Shown here: positions 26,901 through 35,785 of the stretch, in pieces
How positions within the stretch are numbered: the stretch's first letter is position 1
Layout: each line of letters starts with the position of its first letter
NCBI RefSeq assembly: GCF_031020795.1
Contig: NZ_JAVHJP010000004.1
Span: forward strand, 1 to 64,000
Direction of reading: 5' to 3'
From: Hydrogenophaga pseudoflava
GTDB lineage: Bacteria; Pseudomonadota; Gammaproteobacteria; Burkholderiales; Burkholderiaceae_C
Length of the DNA: 64,000 nucleotides
The notes under the pieces: model-generated
Told to the model about the DNA's origin: nothing
The model's database searches: none
What the model saw: only the letters and a program-made list of their open reading frames with translations
Translations under genes and position numbers: made by a program

Positions 26901-27921
26901 ACTCACCAGGGCCATCCGTGAGGCGGAAAAAGGCTTCCCCCGCTTGCCCATACTGGCACTGTCCGCCAACGTGCTCAGCAGTGAATGGACACGCTGTCAT
27001 GAGGCCGGCATGAACGGCTTCCTGACCAAGCCGGTCACCTTGGGGCAGCTTCGCACGGCCCTGCTCGACTGTCTGTCAAGAATCCCCGACGAATGGGGCG
27101 GGTCGGATTGGGACTTGAACAGGACGCGACCACAGGACAACGACAACCTCGATTCGGAGGAGTTCGATGATGGCGCCCTGGCCCGCATGATGGGCGAGGA
27201 CGAGGCGCTGATCTCCGATCTGCGCATGCGTTTTGTGCGTGCCTGCGCCGCGGGAATGGATGAGATGCTGTCGCTGGCTGGGCAGGCGGACTGGTCGGGT
27301 GTCCGCCTGGTGGCCCACCGGATGAAATCGTCCGCCCGGGCCACCGGCGCAGTCCGGCTCGCCAGCCTGCTCGAACGCATTGAACGGTCCGTGCAGAACA
27401 ACGACATGAGCGCTGTTCCGCCGCTCATGGAACAACTCGTGCCGGCCGCGTCTTCGGTGAGAGATCACTTCCGGGAACTGGCCACGGCCTCCGGGGCCCT
27501 GGCACTGGAGCTGGTGTGCGTGGACGACGATCTGGATCACATCGGCGATGTGCTCCAGATCTCCGCCTCGCTGGTGGACGCCGGGCCGAAGCTGTTCTCC
27601 GACGCGAAGGCCGCGCTGAAGTATGTCGGGGGAAAGCCCACCGCGGGCACACTGATCCTGGTGGACCTGCTCATGCCGGACATGGACGGCGTCGAGCTGA
27701 TCCGGCATCTGGGCGCCAGCGGCTTTTCGGGTGGCGTCGTGCTGTTCAGCGCGGCAGATGAGTCGGTGATCGAAGCCGCGTTGCGTCTGGTGAACGCACA
27801 CGGCATGCGGTCCATGGGCCAGTTGGCCAAGCCCGTGTCCCGGGGGCAGCTGGAACAACTCTGGTTGGACTGGCAGATCCTGAACGGGTTGCTGCCATTG
27901 GCCTTTTCTCAGGACAACTAG
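23941..27921 (+). CDS. GAF-PAS hybrid sensor kinase with two receiver domains and an Hpt domain
   Basis: The protein has 1326 residues from ATG 23941; an upstream GTG at 23914 is possible. The order is GAF (about 20-170), three PAS domains (about 175-560), then HisKA with H570 in SMSHEIRTPMNG. HATPase follows (DNGIGM, GGTGLGLTIC). After a degenerate receiver-like stretch comes REC1 with D977 (MTDLLMPELNG), Hpt with H1126 (VAHRMKSSARATGA) and REC2 with D1242 (LVDLLMPDMDG). It contains a whole phosphorelay in one chain, apparently soluble. A terminal receiver after the Hpt is less usual and could be the output or a phosphate sink. It follows the two-component pair after 163 bp without a gene. 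Confidence 0.88.
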   Translation: MNLLPISSDLSRLQTLRSLAELDTSADATLDDLVRMAAQALRCPVSAVCLVDNDRHWIKASYGLDLSEKLHDARFHLQTIQERELVVVPDARLDPRFADSPMVQRENGLRFYAGVPLRIDGHAVGTLCISAPEPRTPDPSERGLLVDLAHAVEHWFVSRREQVRLRAREREFKELAEQMPGVVYRAALDADRSTLYVSSRVSELGFSPEEWTARPDAWLNALHPDDRDRTRDELRRGIDGGLSFTLEYRLRTRWGAWRHFQDIIRIVTPPDGEEALIQGVMLDVTDRVLAQAERDLLLQDLPDAVLMLDVHQRITDANPLAQRLLGKSLHELRGRYIGHLHREELKAEPAEQGTRASADEPDTVDWEYWHPDGRLRTIEERRRVVDGGVEIRVLRDVTHRREETGWLRMLAQAAEQASEAIVITDLAANIVYVNHAMCQTSGYSRAELMGRNSRMLQSGMTPDTRYRKLWAALTAGKPWRGFLNNRRKDGSLYIEFAVITPVRDTEGRITHYLAVKEDITDKRRMSEDLAHYRAHMEELVAQRTAELERAKRSAELASAAKSAFLASMSHEIRTPMNGVIGIAEVLQQTALSPHQREMVETVSESAEVLLALIDEILDFSKIEAGRLELVPAPFQLRRLLERVSDAVLSVAVAKSVRLHVFAHPSLAERWVGDASRLRQVLMNLVGNAIKFSAGLERTGRVSLRALPSQGGGLCFEVSDNGIGMSEDVLKRIFQPFVQGDASTNSNYGGTGLGLTICQRLIAAMAGAIAVRSTPGAGTTFSVDIPLSSMADVVSPFSVALEGLNCALDVEPEDPADDWRSVLESAGVSTSSEQPPDVRISAGWSEHPPVVSVSAPPCPTVFLQPRARDEPWVRDDGCVDLHAEGMHRDDLLLAVAFASRRASPVALPPAPAALKPNSLEEHARGRAVLVAEDNEINQRVISQQLKLLGLRAEVVNNGKEALARWKQDRDRYALLMTDLLMPELNGLELTRAIREAEKGFPRLPILALSANVLSSEWTRCHEAGMNGFLTKPVTLGQLRTALLDCLSRIPDEWGGSDWDLNRTRPQDNDNLDSEEFDDGALARMMGEDEALISDLRMRFVRACAAGMDEMLSLAGQADWSGVRLVAHRMKSSARATGAVRLASLLERIERSVQNNDMSAVPPLMEQLVPAASSVRDHFRELATASGALALELVCVDDDLDHIGDVLQISASLVDAGPKLFSDAKAALKYVGGKPTAGTLILVDLLMPDMDGVELIRHLGASGFSGGVVLFSAADESVIEAALRLVNAHGMRSMGQLAKPVSRGQLEQLWLDWQILNGLLPLAFSQDN

Positions 27922-28526
27922 ATGCCGGTGAGGTCCTGGTATGCACGGCGCGTCGCAGGCGATACCGCCTGCAGCACCTGCTCGTAGGAGGTCTTGTGGC
28001 GTGCCAGCAGCCGCGCAGACGCGAGGCTGCGCGAGCGGCAGAACCAGTGGCAGCTGTGCTGCATCAGGTACAGCTCGGCCAGCAGGGTGCGGGCCCGGTC
28101 GCGCACCGGCAGTTGCTGCGGGTTGGCCACCACACGGGCGATGCCTTGCGCGTGCAGCCGCATCAGGGCCCGCGCGTCGAAGCCGGGGGCCAGCCAGGCG
28201 GGCAGCCAGCGGTGTGCGTAGGGCAGTGGATTGCGGTTGACCCAGGTGGTCGGCCCCTCGGCCTGCGAGAACGCCTCGGCGAATCTCGCGAACTGCTGGG
28301 CCAGGGCTTCTTCGGTGGCGCTGTGCAGCGACCAGATCTGCTGCTGCCGCTGCGCGTCCGGTTCATCCAGCGCCCGCAGGTAGCCGTCGTTGAGCCGCTC
28401 CATGAGCTTCTCGATCTGGAACTGCGCCAGGTGGGTTCCCAGCAGGGAGATGCGCTGGCGCTGTTCGCCGGTCTTGAGCAGGAAGCTGCCCGCCGCAAAC
28501 AGCAGGGTGAGGGTGAGGATGTCCAT
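27918..28526 (-). CDS. Uncharacterised membrane-anchored helical protein
   Basis: I do not recognise this 202-residue protein. It has one N-terminal hydrophobic segment (MDILTLTLLFAAGSFLL) with a basic flank. A helical cytoplasmic-looking region follows, rich in Gln, Arg and Ala, with HRWLPAWLAPGFDARALMRLH and a C-terminal CHWFCRSRSLASARLLARHK. Its stop overlaps the stop of the hybrid kinase on the other strand (CTAG). It ends the minus-strand run that includes the Dsb-like and YeeE genes, with a 15-bp gap to the former. Confidence 0.75.
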   Translation of the reverse strand: MDILTLTLLFAAGSFLLKTGEQRQRISLLGTHLAQFQIEKLMERLNDGYLRALDEPDAQRQQQIWSLHSATEEALAQQFARFAEAFSQAEGPTTWVNRNPLPYAHRWLPAWLAPGFDARALMRLHAQGIARVVANPQQLPVRDRARTLLAELYLMQHSCHWFCRSRSLASARLLARHKTSYEQVLQAVSPATRRAYQDLTGI

Positions 28527-28541
28527 GCAGCGGGCCGGTAC

Positions 28542-29132
28542 TCAGGGCTGCATGCCCAGCCAGTTGGCCAGGCCGGCGGTGTCCATGGAGCCGGCCCGGG
28601 TGATCACCTGGCCGCTGCTGGCGTGGCGCGCCACCACGAACGGCACCGAGTCGGCACCCAGCCGGTCCAGCAGGCCGGTGTTGGCCTTGATGGTGGCCTC
28701 GATCTCGGCCGGGATGCTGGCCGAAGCGGCCATGCCGCCCTGGCCCGCGAGCAGCGATTTTTCATGGGCCGTCATGGTTTCCACCGGGTTGGCCGCCTGC
28801 ATCAGCGCTGCGCCTTGCGGCAGGCTCTTGGGGCCGAGGATGGCCACCGGAGCCCAGACGAACTTCACCTTGGTCTGCAGCGGCAGCGACGATTCCCAGA
28901 GGTGGCTGCAGTGCGGGCACTGAGGGTCGAACAGCACGTAGACCGTGTGGGCACTCATCATCGCGCCCGCGGTGAACCCCTTGGCTTCACGGGCCACGGT
29001 GTCGTAGGCCTGGGCAGGGTCGATGGGAGTCGCGGCCGCGGACGGACCGCTGGCCGTTTCCTGTTTGGAGCAGGCGGCAAGCCCCAGGGCGGAAGTGGCC
29101 AGCAGGGCGAGGGAAAGGCGGCGGGTGATCAT
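28542..29132 (-). CDS. DsbC/DsbG-like thioredoxin-fold lipoprotein
   Basis: The 196-residue protein has a lipoprotein signal with lipobox LAAC (C21). A thioredoxin fold carries the redox motif C72-P-H-C75 in FDPQCPHCSHLW. Later segments GADSVPFVVARHASSGQVITRAG supply the cis-Pro loop (VPF). This fits periplasmic thiol oxidoreductases of the DsbG/DsbA superfamily without the DsbC dimerisation domain. Placement next to two YeeE/YedE sulfur-transport genes suggests a role in sulfur or thiol handling in the envelope. Start at 29132 gives the complete signal. Confidence 0.85.
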   Translation of the reverse strand: MITRRLSLALLATSALGLAACSKQETASGPSAAATPIDPAQAYDTVAREAKGFTAGAMMSAHTVYVLFDPQCPHCSHLWESSLPLQTKVKFVWAPVAILGPKSLPQGAALMQAANPVETMTAHEKSLLAGQGGMAASASIPAEIEATIKANTGLLDRLGADSVPFVVARHASSGQVITRAGSMDTAGLANWLGMQP

Positions 29133-29184
29133 GGTGTTCTCCGGGGGAAAGCCGTTGGGATCGGCCAGCAGGGGGGGAAGTTCG

Positions 29185-29610
29185 TCAGGTGCGGGCGCGC
29201 AGGCCCTGCAACAGGGCACCCAGGGCGATGCCGCCCAGCGCCCACAACAGGTCCCAGTTGCCGGTGCCCAGCCCGGCAATTGCTGGGCCCGGACAGACGC
29301 CGCACAGGCCCCAGCCGGCACCGAACAGGGCGGCACCCACGAGGGTATCGCGGTTCCAGGCACTGACGTGCTGGTGAAAGTAGCCGCCCAGCAGCGGCTG
29401 GCGCAGCAGCGCCGGGCCGAAGCGGTAGGCCAGCAGCGTGACGAGCACCGCGCCGCCCATGACCAGCGCCAGGCCCATGTCCTGAAATCGGAGGAAGCCG
29501 AGCACCACCTCGGGCCGGACCATGGTCGACAGCGATAGGCCAAAGCCGAACAGTGCGCCGCTGGCGAGCACGGCCAGGGCCTTGAGCGGTGTCATGTTGA
29601 AGCCGCTCAT
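29185..29610 (-). CDS. YeeE/YedE-family transporter, second half-protein (PmpB-like)
   Basis: This 141-residue membrane protein has about four transmembrane segments. The conserved Cys loop WGLCGVCPGPAI is typical of the DUF395/YeeE family. Family members import thiosulfate or other sulfur compounds, and the Cys residues guide the substrate. E. coli YeeE is a single chain of about 350 aa, whereas here two half-size proteins replace it. The start at 29610 lies within the stop of the upstream half (ATGA overlap), so the pair is coupled. Confidence 0.88.
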   Translation of the reverse strand: MSGFNMTPLKALAVLASGALFGFGLSLSTMVRPEVVLGFLRFQDMGLALVMGGAVLVTLLAYRFGPALLRQPLLGGYFHQHVSAWNRDTLVGAALFGAGWGLCGVCPGPAIAGLGTGNWDLLWALGGIALGALLQGLRART

Positions 29611-30080
29611 ACCAGCCGCCCCATCAGGTGGGCCACCAGAAAGGCGGTCGCCATGAAGGTCAGCACCGCGCCCAGCGAGGGCAGCTGCAGCGAGCCCAGA
29701 CCGCAAATGCCGTGACCCGACGTGCAGCCGTTGCCCAGTCGGGCGCCGTAGCCCACCAGCACGCCGCCCAGCAGCAGCTGCCAGGCCGGCATGCCGGTGG
29801 ACCCGGGCGTTCCATCCGAAAACCCCAGCCACCAGACCAGCGCCCCCAGCACCAGGCCGGCGGCGTAGACCAGGCGCCAGACCCGCGAATCGGTGAACCG
29901 CGCCTGCTGAAAGAATGGCCGCCGAACGACGAACGACCAGGTGGACGAAAACACGGTGCTCATGCCGCCCACCAGGCCGGTGCAGACGAACAGCAGGGCC
30001 ACGCCCGCGCCGATCAGCAGGCCACCGGCGAGGTAGTGGGCCCAGCCCAGGGGGAAGAGGGAGGCGATGGAGTCCGTCAT
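29607..30080 (-). CDS. YeeE/YedE-family transporter, first half-protein (PmpA-like)
   Basis: The 157-residue membrane protein has about four transmembrane segments. The conserved loop is LGNGCTSGHGICGLGSL, with Cys on both sides of the Gly-rich turn as in YeeE. It likely pairs with the following half-protein to form one sulfur-compound channel. It is the first gene of the unit YeeE-YeeE-Dsb-like lipoprotein. A hairpin terminator for the adjacent tRNA gene lies just upstream. Confidence 0.88.
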   Translation of the reverse strand: MTDSIASLFPLGWAHYLAGGLLIGAGVALLFVCTGLVGGMSTVFSSTWSFVVRRPFFQQARFTDSRVWRLVYAAGLVLGALVWWLGFSDGTPGSTGMPAWQLLLGGVLVGYGARLGNGCTSGHGICGLGSLQLPSLGAVLTFMATAFLVAHLMGRLV

Positions 30081-30109
30081 GGGTCTCGCTTGAAAGGCAC
30101 TGACGTGAA

Positions 30110-30139
30110 AAAGCCCTGAGTCTTTCGAGTCAGGGCTTT
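30110..30139 (-). terminator. Terminator after tRNA-Thr
   Basis: AAAGCCCTGA (30110-30119) and TCAGGGCTTT (30130-30139) form a 10-bp stem. Read on the minus strand the hairpin follows the tRNA-Thr 3' end and is succeeded by further T residues. Confidence 0.85.
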
Positions 30140-30144
30140 GGGTT

Positions 30145-30220
30145 TGGTGCCGGAGAGAGGAGTCGAACCCCCGACCTTCTCATTACGAATGAGCTGCTCT
30201 ACCAACTGAGCTACACCGGC
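30145..30220 (-). tRNA. tRNA-Thr (anticodon CGT)
   Basis: A 76-nt cloverleaf begins GCCGGTGTAGCTCAGTTGG on the minus strand. It has a GAGC D-arm, anticodon loop TTCGTAA, the T-arm with GGTTCGA, and an encoded CCA end. The anticodon CGT reads ACG threonine codons. Confidence 0.97.
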
Positions 30221-30244
30221 GAAGCCCGCCATTCTAGCAAAAAC

Positions 30245-31261
30245 TCATTTCGCTGCGTTGGCCTCGCGGTGGTAGGCCGTGATGCGCTCGACTTCGTTCT
30301 TCGAGCCCAGAATCACGCTCACACGCTCGTGCAGCTTGGTCGGGGTGATGTCCAGAATGCGACCATGGCCGTTGGTGGCGGCGCCCCCGGCCTGCTCGAC
30401 CAGCCAGCCCATGGGGTTGGCCTCGTACATCAGGCGCAGCTTGCCGGGCTTGTCCGGGTCGCGTTTGTCCCAGGGGTACATGAACACGCCGCCGCGCGTG
30501 AGGATGCGGTGCACGTCGGCCACCATGGAGGCGACCCAGCGCATGTTGAAGTCCTTGCCGCGCGGGCCTTCCTTGCCTGCCAGGCATTCGTCGACGTAGC
30601 GCTTGACCGGGTCGGCCCAGTGGCGCATGTTGCTCATGTTGATCGCGAATTCCTTGGTGTCCGCCGGTATCGTGACGTTTTCCTTCGTCAGCATGAAAGA
30701 GCCTTGCTCGCGGTCCAGCGTGAACATGGCCACGCCGTCGCCTACGGTGAGCACCAGGGTGGTCTGCGGTCCGTAGACGCAGTAGCCGGCCGCGACCTGC
30801 TGGCTGCCCGGCTGCATGAAGTCGGCCTCGCTCACGCCGGGGCTGCCCTCGGGCTTCTTGAGCACGCTGAAGATGGTGCCGATGGAGACGTTGACGTCGA
30901 TGTTGGACGAGCCGTCCAGCGGGTCGAACATCAGCAGGTACTCGCCCTGCGGGTAGCGGTTGGGCACCACGTAGATGCTGTCCATTTCCTCGGACGCCAT
31001 GGCCGCCAGGTGGCCGCCCCATTCGTTGGCCTCGATCAGCACCTCGTTGGCGATGATGTCCAGCTTCTTCTGGACTTCGCCCTGCACGTTTTCCGTGTCG
31101 GCCGTGCCCATGACCTCGCCGAGGTCGCCTTTGTTGACGGCCTGGCTGATGCGCTTGCAGGCGCGGGCGACGACTTCCAGCAGCAGGCGCAGGTCACCGG
31201 GAATGTGGCCGTCGACGCGCTGCTGTTCAACAAGGTAGCGTGTGAGGGAGATGCGTTTCAT
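30245..31261 (-). CDS. fbp: Fructose-1,6-bisphosphatase class I
   Basis: This 338-residue enzyme hydrolyses fructose-1,6-bisphosphate to fructose-6-phosphate in gluconeogenesis. The metal/substrate motif [10 protein letters not shown] lies at about residues 112-121, preceded by [25 protein letters not shown] and [13 protein letters not shown] complete the sugar-phosphate site. Length is normal for the family. The start [14 protein letters not shown] at 31261 follows pepN after 17 bp, so the two are probably cotranscribed. Confidence 0.95.
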   Translation of the reverse strand: MKRISLTRYLVEQQRVDGHIPGDLRLLLEVVARACKRISQAVNKGDLGEVMGTADTENVQGEVQKKLDIIANEVLIEANEWGGHLAAMASEEMDSIYVVPNRYPQGEYLLMFDPLDGSSNIDVNVSIGTIFSVLKKPEGSPGVSEADFMQPGSQQVAAGYCVYGPQTTLVLTVGDGVAMFTLDREQGSFMLTKENVTIPADTKEFAINMSNMRHWADPVKRYVDECLAGKEGPRGKDFNMRWVASMVADVHRILTRGGVFMYPWDKRDPDKPGKLRLMYEANPMGWLVEQAGGAATNGHGRILDITPTKLHERVSVILGSKNEVERITAYHREANAAK

Positions 31262-31278
31262 GAAGGCTCCAAAAGTGT

Positions 31279-33978
31279 TTATTCGGCCAAGGCGCGGGTC
31301 ACCACCTCGCGCACGTCGGCGCTGAGGTCGGACTTGGCGGCGACGCGGGCAATGGCCTCGCGGGCGGCGCTGCGGTAGGGCTCGGCCAGCTTCTTCCAGC
31401 GGTCCAGCGCGCGCGCCAGGCGGGCAGCGACCTGCGGGTTGATGGCGTCGAGTTCGAGCACGCGCTCGCTCCAATACACATAGCCGGCCGCATCGCTGCG
31501 GTGGAAGCCGGCCGGGTTGGCGGAGCAGAAGCTGAAGATCACGCTGCGCGCCCGGTTGGGGTTCTTCAGGTTGAAGTCGGGGTGGTTCATCAGCTGGCGC
31601 ACGGCGGGCAGCACGTTGCCGCCGCGGTCGGGCGCGCCAGCCTGCAGCGCGAACCACTTGTCGATCACCAGGGCCTCGTCCTTGAACATCGCGTGGAAGC
31701 GCGCCAGCGCCTCCTGCGCCAGCGGCTGGCCGCTGACCACCAGGGCCGACAGCGCGTTGAAGCGGTCGGTCATGTTGCCGGCGTCCTTGAAACGCTGGTA
31801 GGCCTTGCCGGGCCACACCGTATCGCCGGTCTCGCGCGCTGCGATGCACAGCATGGTCAACGCCATGCCCGCCAGGGCGCGGCGGCCGCTGCTGAGCGGG
31901 TCGGGGCGGTAGGCGCCGTTGTCCTTGTGTTGTTCGAACGCCCAGGCCCAGTCGGCCTGCAGCGCCTCGGCCAGCTGCTCGCGCATGGTCTCGCGCACCG
32001 CGTGGATGCGCTGCGGATCGACCACGTCGAGCTGTTCGGCGATGTAGGTTTCGGCCGGCAGAGTGAGCACCAGTTCCTTGAGCGCGGCGTCCAGCGAGGG
32101 GTGGCGCAGCACGGCGCGCATCGCTTCGACGAAGGCCTCGTCCAGCGGTGCGGGGCCCACGGGACCGTCGGCGCGCACGGCCTGCACCGCACGGCGCAGG
32201 GCCAGCTGCTGGCCGGCCTCCCAGCGGTTGAAGGCATCGCTGTCGTGGGCCAGCAGGTGCAGCAGCTGGTCGTCGCTCAGACCGTTGTCGACGATCACCG
32301 GCGCCGAGAAGCCGCGCAGCAGGGACGGCACCGGCTCGGCGTCGATGTCTTCGAACACGAAGCTCTCGCTGGCCTGCGTGAGAACCAGCAGGCGGGTGCC
32401 GCCGCTGGCCTGCGATTCGCCCTGCAACCGCAGCGCCAGATCCTGCCCATGGGCGTCGATCAGGCCGACCGCGACCGGGATTACGAAGGGTTGCTTCTCG
32501 CTCTGGCCCGGCGTGGGCGGGCAGCTCTGGCTCAGCGTGAGGGTGTAGCGGCGTTCGGCGGCGTCGTAGCGGCCGCTGGCCTGCAGCCGCGGCGTGCCGG
32601 ACTGGCTGTACCAGCGCTTGAACTGCGACAGGTGGCGCGCCAGATCGCTGTCCGGGTTGGCGTCGGCGATGGCCTGCGCGAAGTCGTCGCAGGTGACGGC
32701 CTGGCCGTCGTGGCGCTGGAAGTACAGGTCCATGCCCCGGCGGAAGCCGTCGCGCCCCACCAGGGTCTGCATCATGCGCACGACCTCGGCGCCTTTCTCG
32801 TAGACCGTGACGGTGTAGAAGTTGTTGATCTCGACGTACTGGTCGGGTCGCACCGGGTGGGCCATCGGGCCGGCGTCCTCGGGGAACTGCATGGTGCGCA
32901 GCACGCGCACGTCCTCGATGCGCTTGACCGCGCGCGCCGAAGGCTCGGCGCACAGGTCCATGCTGAATTCCTGGTCGCGGAAGACGGTCAGGCCTTCCTT
33001 GAGCGAGAGCTGGAACCAGTCGCGGCAGGTGATGCGGTTGCCGGTCCAGTTGTGGAAGTACTCGTGCGCCACCACCGACTCGATGTTGGTGAAGTCGGTG
33101 TCGGTGGCGGTGGCGCTGTTGGCCAGCACGTACTTCGTGTTGAAGATGTTCAGGCCCTTGTTCTCCATCGCCCCCATGTTGAAGTCGCTGGTGGCGACGA
33201 TCATGAAGCGCTCGAGGTCCAGCGGCAGGCCGAAGCGGGCTTCGTCCCAGACCACGCTGGAGATCAGCGAGTTCATGGCGTGTTCGGTCTTGTCCATGTC
33301 ACCGGGGCGCACATAGACCTGCAGCAGGTGTTCCTTGCCGGCGCGGGTGACGATGCGCTGCTCGCGCGAGATCAGGCGGCCGGCCACCAGGGCGAACAGG
33401 TAGGACGGCTTGCGGTGCGGGTCGACCCACTTGGCGAAGTGGCGGTTGTCGGGCAGCTCGCCGCGCTCGACCAGGTTGCCGTTGGACAGCAGCACCGGGT
33501 ACCTGTCCTTGTCGGCGCGCAGCGTCACGGTGTAGCTGGCCATCACGTCGGGACGGTCCAGGAAGTAGGTGATGCGGCGGAAGCCCTCGGCCTCGCACTG
33601 GGTGAAGAAGTCGCCCTGGCTCAGGTACAGGCCGGAGAGCTGGGTGTTCTTCTCGGGCGAGCAGGTGGTGAAGATCTCCAGCTCGAAGGGCTCCGGACCC
33701 TCGGGCAGGCTGCCCAGCACCAGGGCGTCGCCGTCCATCTTGAACGAGCAGCCACCGCCATTGAGCACCACCCGCGCCAGGTTCAGCTCTTCGCCGTCCA
33801 GGCGCAGCGGCTGGGCCGGCACCTCGGGGTTGCGGCGCAGCACCATTTTGTTGAGCACGCGGGTCTTGATCGGATCGAGGTCGAAGGTGAGCTCGATGCG
33901 GTCGATCCAGAACGGGGGCGGGGTGTAGTCTTCGCGACGGATCACCATCGCAGGGCCGGTGGCCTCACGCAGTTGCAT
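31279..33978 (-). CDS. pepN: Aminopeptidase N (M1 family)
   Basis: The 899-residue zinc aminopeptidase carries the substrate motif GAMEN (269-273) and the zinc motif [11 protein letters not shown] (305-315), with the third ligand Glu about 19 residues later. C-terminal helical domains make up the rest, as in E. coli PepN (870 aa). It releases N-terminal residues from peptides in the cytosol. The upstream HAD gene overlaps its start by 14 bp, which points to an operon prfB-HAD-pepN-fbp. Confidence 0.96.
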   Translation of the reverse strand: MQLREATGPAMVIRREDYTPPPFWIDRIELTFDLDPIKTRVLNKMVLRRNPEVPAQPLRLDGEELNLARVVLNGGGCSFKMDGDALVLGSLPEGPEPFELEIFTTCSPEKNTQLSGLYLSQGDFFTQCEAEGFRRITYFLDRPDVMASYTVTLRADKDRYPVLLSNGNLVERGELPDNRHFAKWVDPHRKPSYLFALVAGRLISREQRIVTRAGKEHLLQVYVRPGDMDKTEHAMNSLISSVVWDEARFGLPLDLERFMIVATSDFNMGAMENKGLNIFNTKYVLANSATATDTDFTNIESVVAHEYFHNWTGNRITCRDWFQLSLKEGLTVFRDQEFSMDLCAEPSARAVKRIEDVRVLRTMQFPEDAGPMAHPVRPDQYVEINNFYTVTVYEKGAEVVRMMQTLVGRDGFRRGMDLYFQRHDGQAVTCDDFAQAIADANPDSDLARHLSQFKRWYSQSGTPRLQASGRYDAAERRYTLTLSQSCPPTPGQSEKQPFVIPVAVGLIDAHGQDLALRLQGESQASGGTRLLVLTQASESFVFEDIDAEPVPSLLRGFSAPVIVDNGLSDDQLLHLLAHDSDAFNRWEAGQQLALRRAVQAVRADGPVGPAPLDEAFVEAMRAVLRHPSLDAALKELVLTLPAETYIAEQLDVVDPQRIHAVRETMREQLAEALQADWAWAFEQHKDNGAYRPDPLSSGRRALAGMALTMLCIAARETGDTVWPGKAYQRFKDAGNMTDRFNALSALVVSGQPLAQEALARFHAMFKDEALVIDKWFALQAGAPDRGGNVLPAVRQLMNHPDFNLKNPNRARSVIFSFCSANPAGFHRSDAAGYVYWSERVLELDAINPQVAARLARALDRWKKLAEPYRSAAREAIARVAAKSDLSADVREVVTRALAE

Positions 33979-34627
33979 GGACGGTCTCCAGGAATCGGGT
34001 TTGGATCAGGGTCTGGTAATCGGGAACGCGGGTCAGCACATGGGGGCCGTCGAGTTCGTCGGCGCTGTGAGAGCTGCAGATGCCGACCGCGCGCATGCCG
34101 GCGCGGCGCGCCGCCTCGATGCCCAGCGGCGCATCTTCGAACACGATGCAGTGTTCCGGCGCCACGCCGAGCCGGCGCGCCACCTCCAGGAAGATCGCGG
34201 GCTCGGGCTTGCCGGGCAGGCCCTCGTCGCCGCCGACGGTGGGCAGTGTCTGTCCCAGCGACAGGTGCTGGTAGGCGAAGGCCTGGTTGTGGCGGTCGCC
34301 GGCCGTGCCCACGCCCACCGCCAGGCCGCGCGCCTGCGCCTGGCCGAGGAAGGCCTTGAAGCCGGCGATCTCGGCGAACACGGGGGCGAACAGCTCGCGG
34401 TAGAGGCCTTCCTTCTCCTCGACAAGGGCCTGCGCCTGCTCGTGCGGGAGGCCGCCGAACAGCTCCACCATGCATTCGATGCCGGTGCGGCCGGTGGTGC
34501 GGCGCATCAGGTCGGGCACGTCGATGTCCAGGCCGCGGCGCTCGCAGAAGGCGATCCAGCTCTTCCGGTGCCACGGCATCGAATCGATCATCGTGCCGTC
34601 CATGTCGAAGATCAGCGCGGCGACCAT
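33965..34627 (-). CDS. HAD-superfamily phosphatase (beta-phosphoglucomutase-like)
   Basis: This 220-residue HAD hydrolase has motif I FDMDGTMID near residues 7-15 with the nucleophilic Asp. A helical cap follows, then motif II at the VGTAGD strand and motif III/IV in GKPEPAIFLEVARRLGV and VFEDAPLGIEAARRAGM. It probably dephosphorylates a sugar phosphate, with substrate unknown. The start overlaps the prfB stop (TGATG), and the end overlaps pepN by 14 bp. Confidence 0.88.
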   Translation of the reverse strand: MVAALIFDMDGTMIDSMPWHRKSWIAFCERRGLDIDVPDLMRRTTGRTGIECMVELFGGLPHEQAQALVEEKEGLYRELFAPVFAEIAGFKAFLGQAQARGLAVGVGTAGDRHNQAFAYQHLSLGQTLPTVGGDEGLPGKPEPAIFLEVARRLGVAPEHCIVFEDAPLGIEAARRAGMRAVGICSSHSADELDGPHVLTRVPDYQTLIQTRFLETVHATA

Positions 34628-35731
34628 CAGACGCCCTGCTTGAGCGAGGCTTCGATGAAGGCGTCCAGGTCGCCGTCGAGCACCTTCTGCGTGGCCGAGA
34701 TTTCGACGTTGGTGCGCAGGTCCTTGATGCGGCTGTTGTCCAGCACGTAGCTGCGGATCTGGTGGCCCCAGCCCACGTCGGTCTTGGTGTCTTCCAGCTT
34801 CTGCTGCTCTTCCATGCGCTTGCGCATCTCGTGGTCGTACAGGCGCGAGCGCAGGCGCTGCCAGGCCACGTCGCGGTTGCTGTGCTGGCTGCGGCCGTCC
34901 TGGCACTGCACCACGATGCCGGTCGGAATGTGGGTCAGGCGCACGGCCGAGTCGGTCTTGTTGATGTGCTGGCCACCGGCGCCAGACGCGCGGAAGGTGT
35001 CCACGCGCACGTCCGCGGGGTTGATGTCGATCTGGATCGAGTCGTCGATCTCGGGATAGACGAACAGCGAGGCGAAGGAGGTGTGGCGGCCGCCCGAGCT
35101 GTCGAACGGACTCTTGCGCACCAGGCGGTGCACGCCGGTCTCGGTGCGCAGCAGGCCGTAGGCGTACTCGCCCTCGACCTTGATGGTGGCGCTCTTGATG
35201 CCCGCGGTGTCGCCCGGGGTTTCGTCCTCGACCGTGGTCTTGAACCCCTTGCGCTCGGCGTACTTGAGGTACTGGCGCAGCAGCATGCTGGCCCAGTCGC
35301 AGGCTTCGGTGCCGCCAGCACCGGCCTGGATGTCGACGAAGCAGTTCAGCGGGTCGGCCGGGTTGTTGAACATGCGGCGGAACTCGAGCTTCTCGACCTC
35401 GGCCTGCACGTTCTTCGCTTCGCCTTCGATGGTTTCAAGGCCAGCGTCATCGCCCTCGGCCTCGGACATCTCGAACAGCTCGCTGTTGTCGGCCAGTTCG
35501 CTGGAGAGCCGGTCGAGCACGACCACCACGTCTTCCAGCGACTTCTTTTCCTTGCCCAGCTCCTGGGCGCGTTTGGGGTTGTCCCAGACGGTGGGGTCTT
35601 CCAGCGCGCTGGTGACCTCCGAGAGCTTCAATGCCTTGGCATCGTAGTCAAAGATACCTCCGGAGCTCGACCACGCGTGCGCTGAGGTCGGCCAGTTGAT
35701 TGCGGATGGCGTTGATGCGTTCGGCTTCCAT
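34627..35731 (-). CDS. prfB: Peptide chain release factor 2, with programmed +1 frameshift
   Basis: The first segment, ATG 35731 to 35651, encodes 27 residues ending ...RRYL and meets an in-frame TGA at 35650-35648. Upstream is a Shine-Dalgarno-like GGAGG, and the slippery codon is CTT before TGAC. A +1 slip at this point continues in the frame starting GAC at 35649 ([12 protein letters not shown]) to the stop at 34627, giving 367 residues. RF2 features are SPF in RKSPFDSSG (stop recognition) and GGQ in [11 protein letters not shown] (peptide release). The frameshift is the classic autoregulation: low RF2 favours slippage over termination. Plain six-frame calls start at 35631 and miss the first exon. 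Confidence 0.96.
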
Positions 35732-35785
35732 GGTGTGTTCTCGCAGTCGGTGGCGCGGGACAGGCCCGCGAAACCGGCGATTTTC

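Noticed and set aside
31279..32953. A frame joining fbp to a long Arg/Ala-rich N-terminal extension over pepN
   Set aside because: fbp has a normal start at 31261 with the right family N-terminus. The extension is an alternative frame of pepN.
34033..34425. Serine-rich frames inside pepN, prfB and the HAD gene
   Set aside because: Third-frame shadows of real genes with no ribosome sites or motifs.
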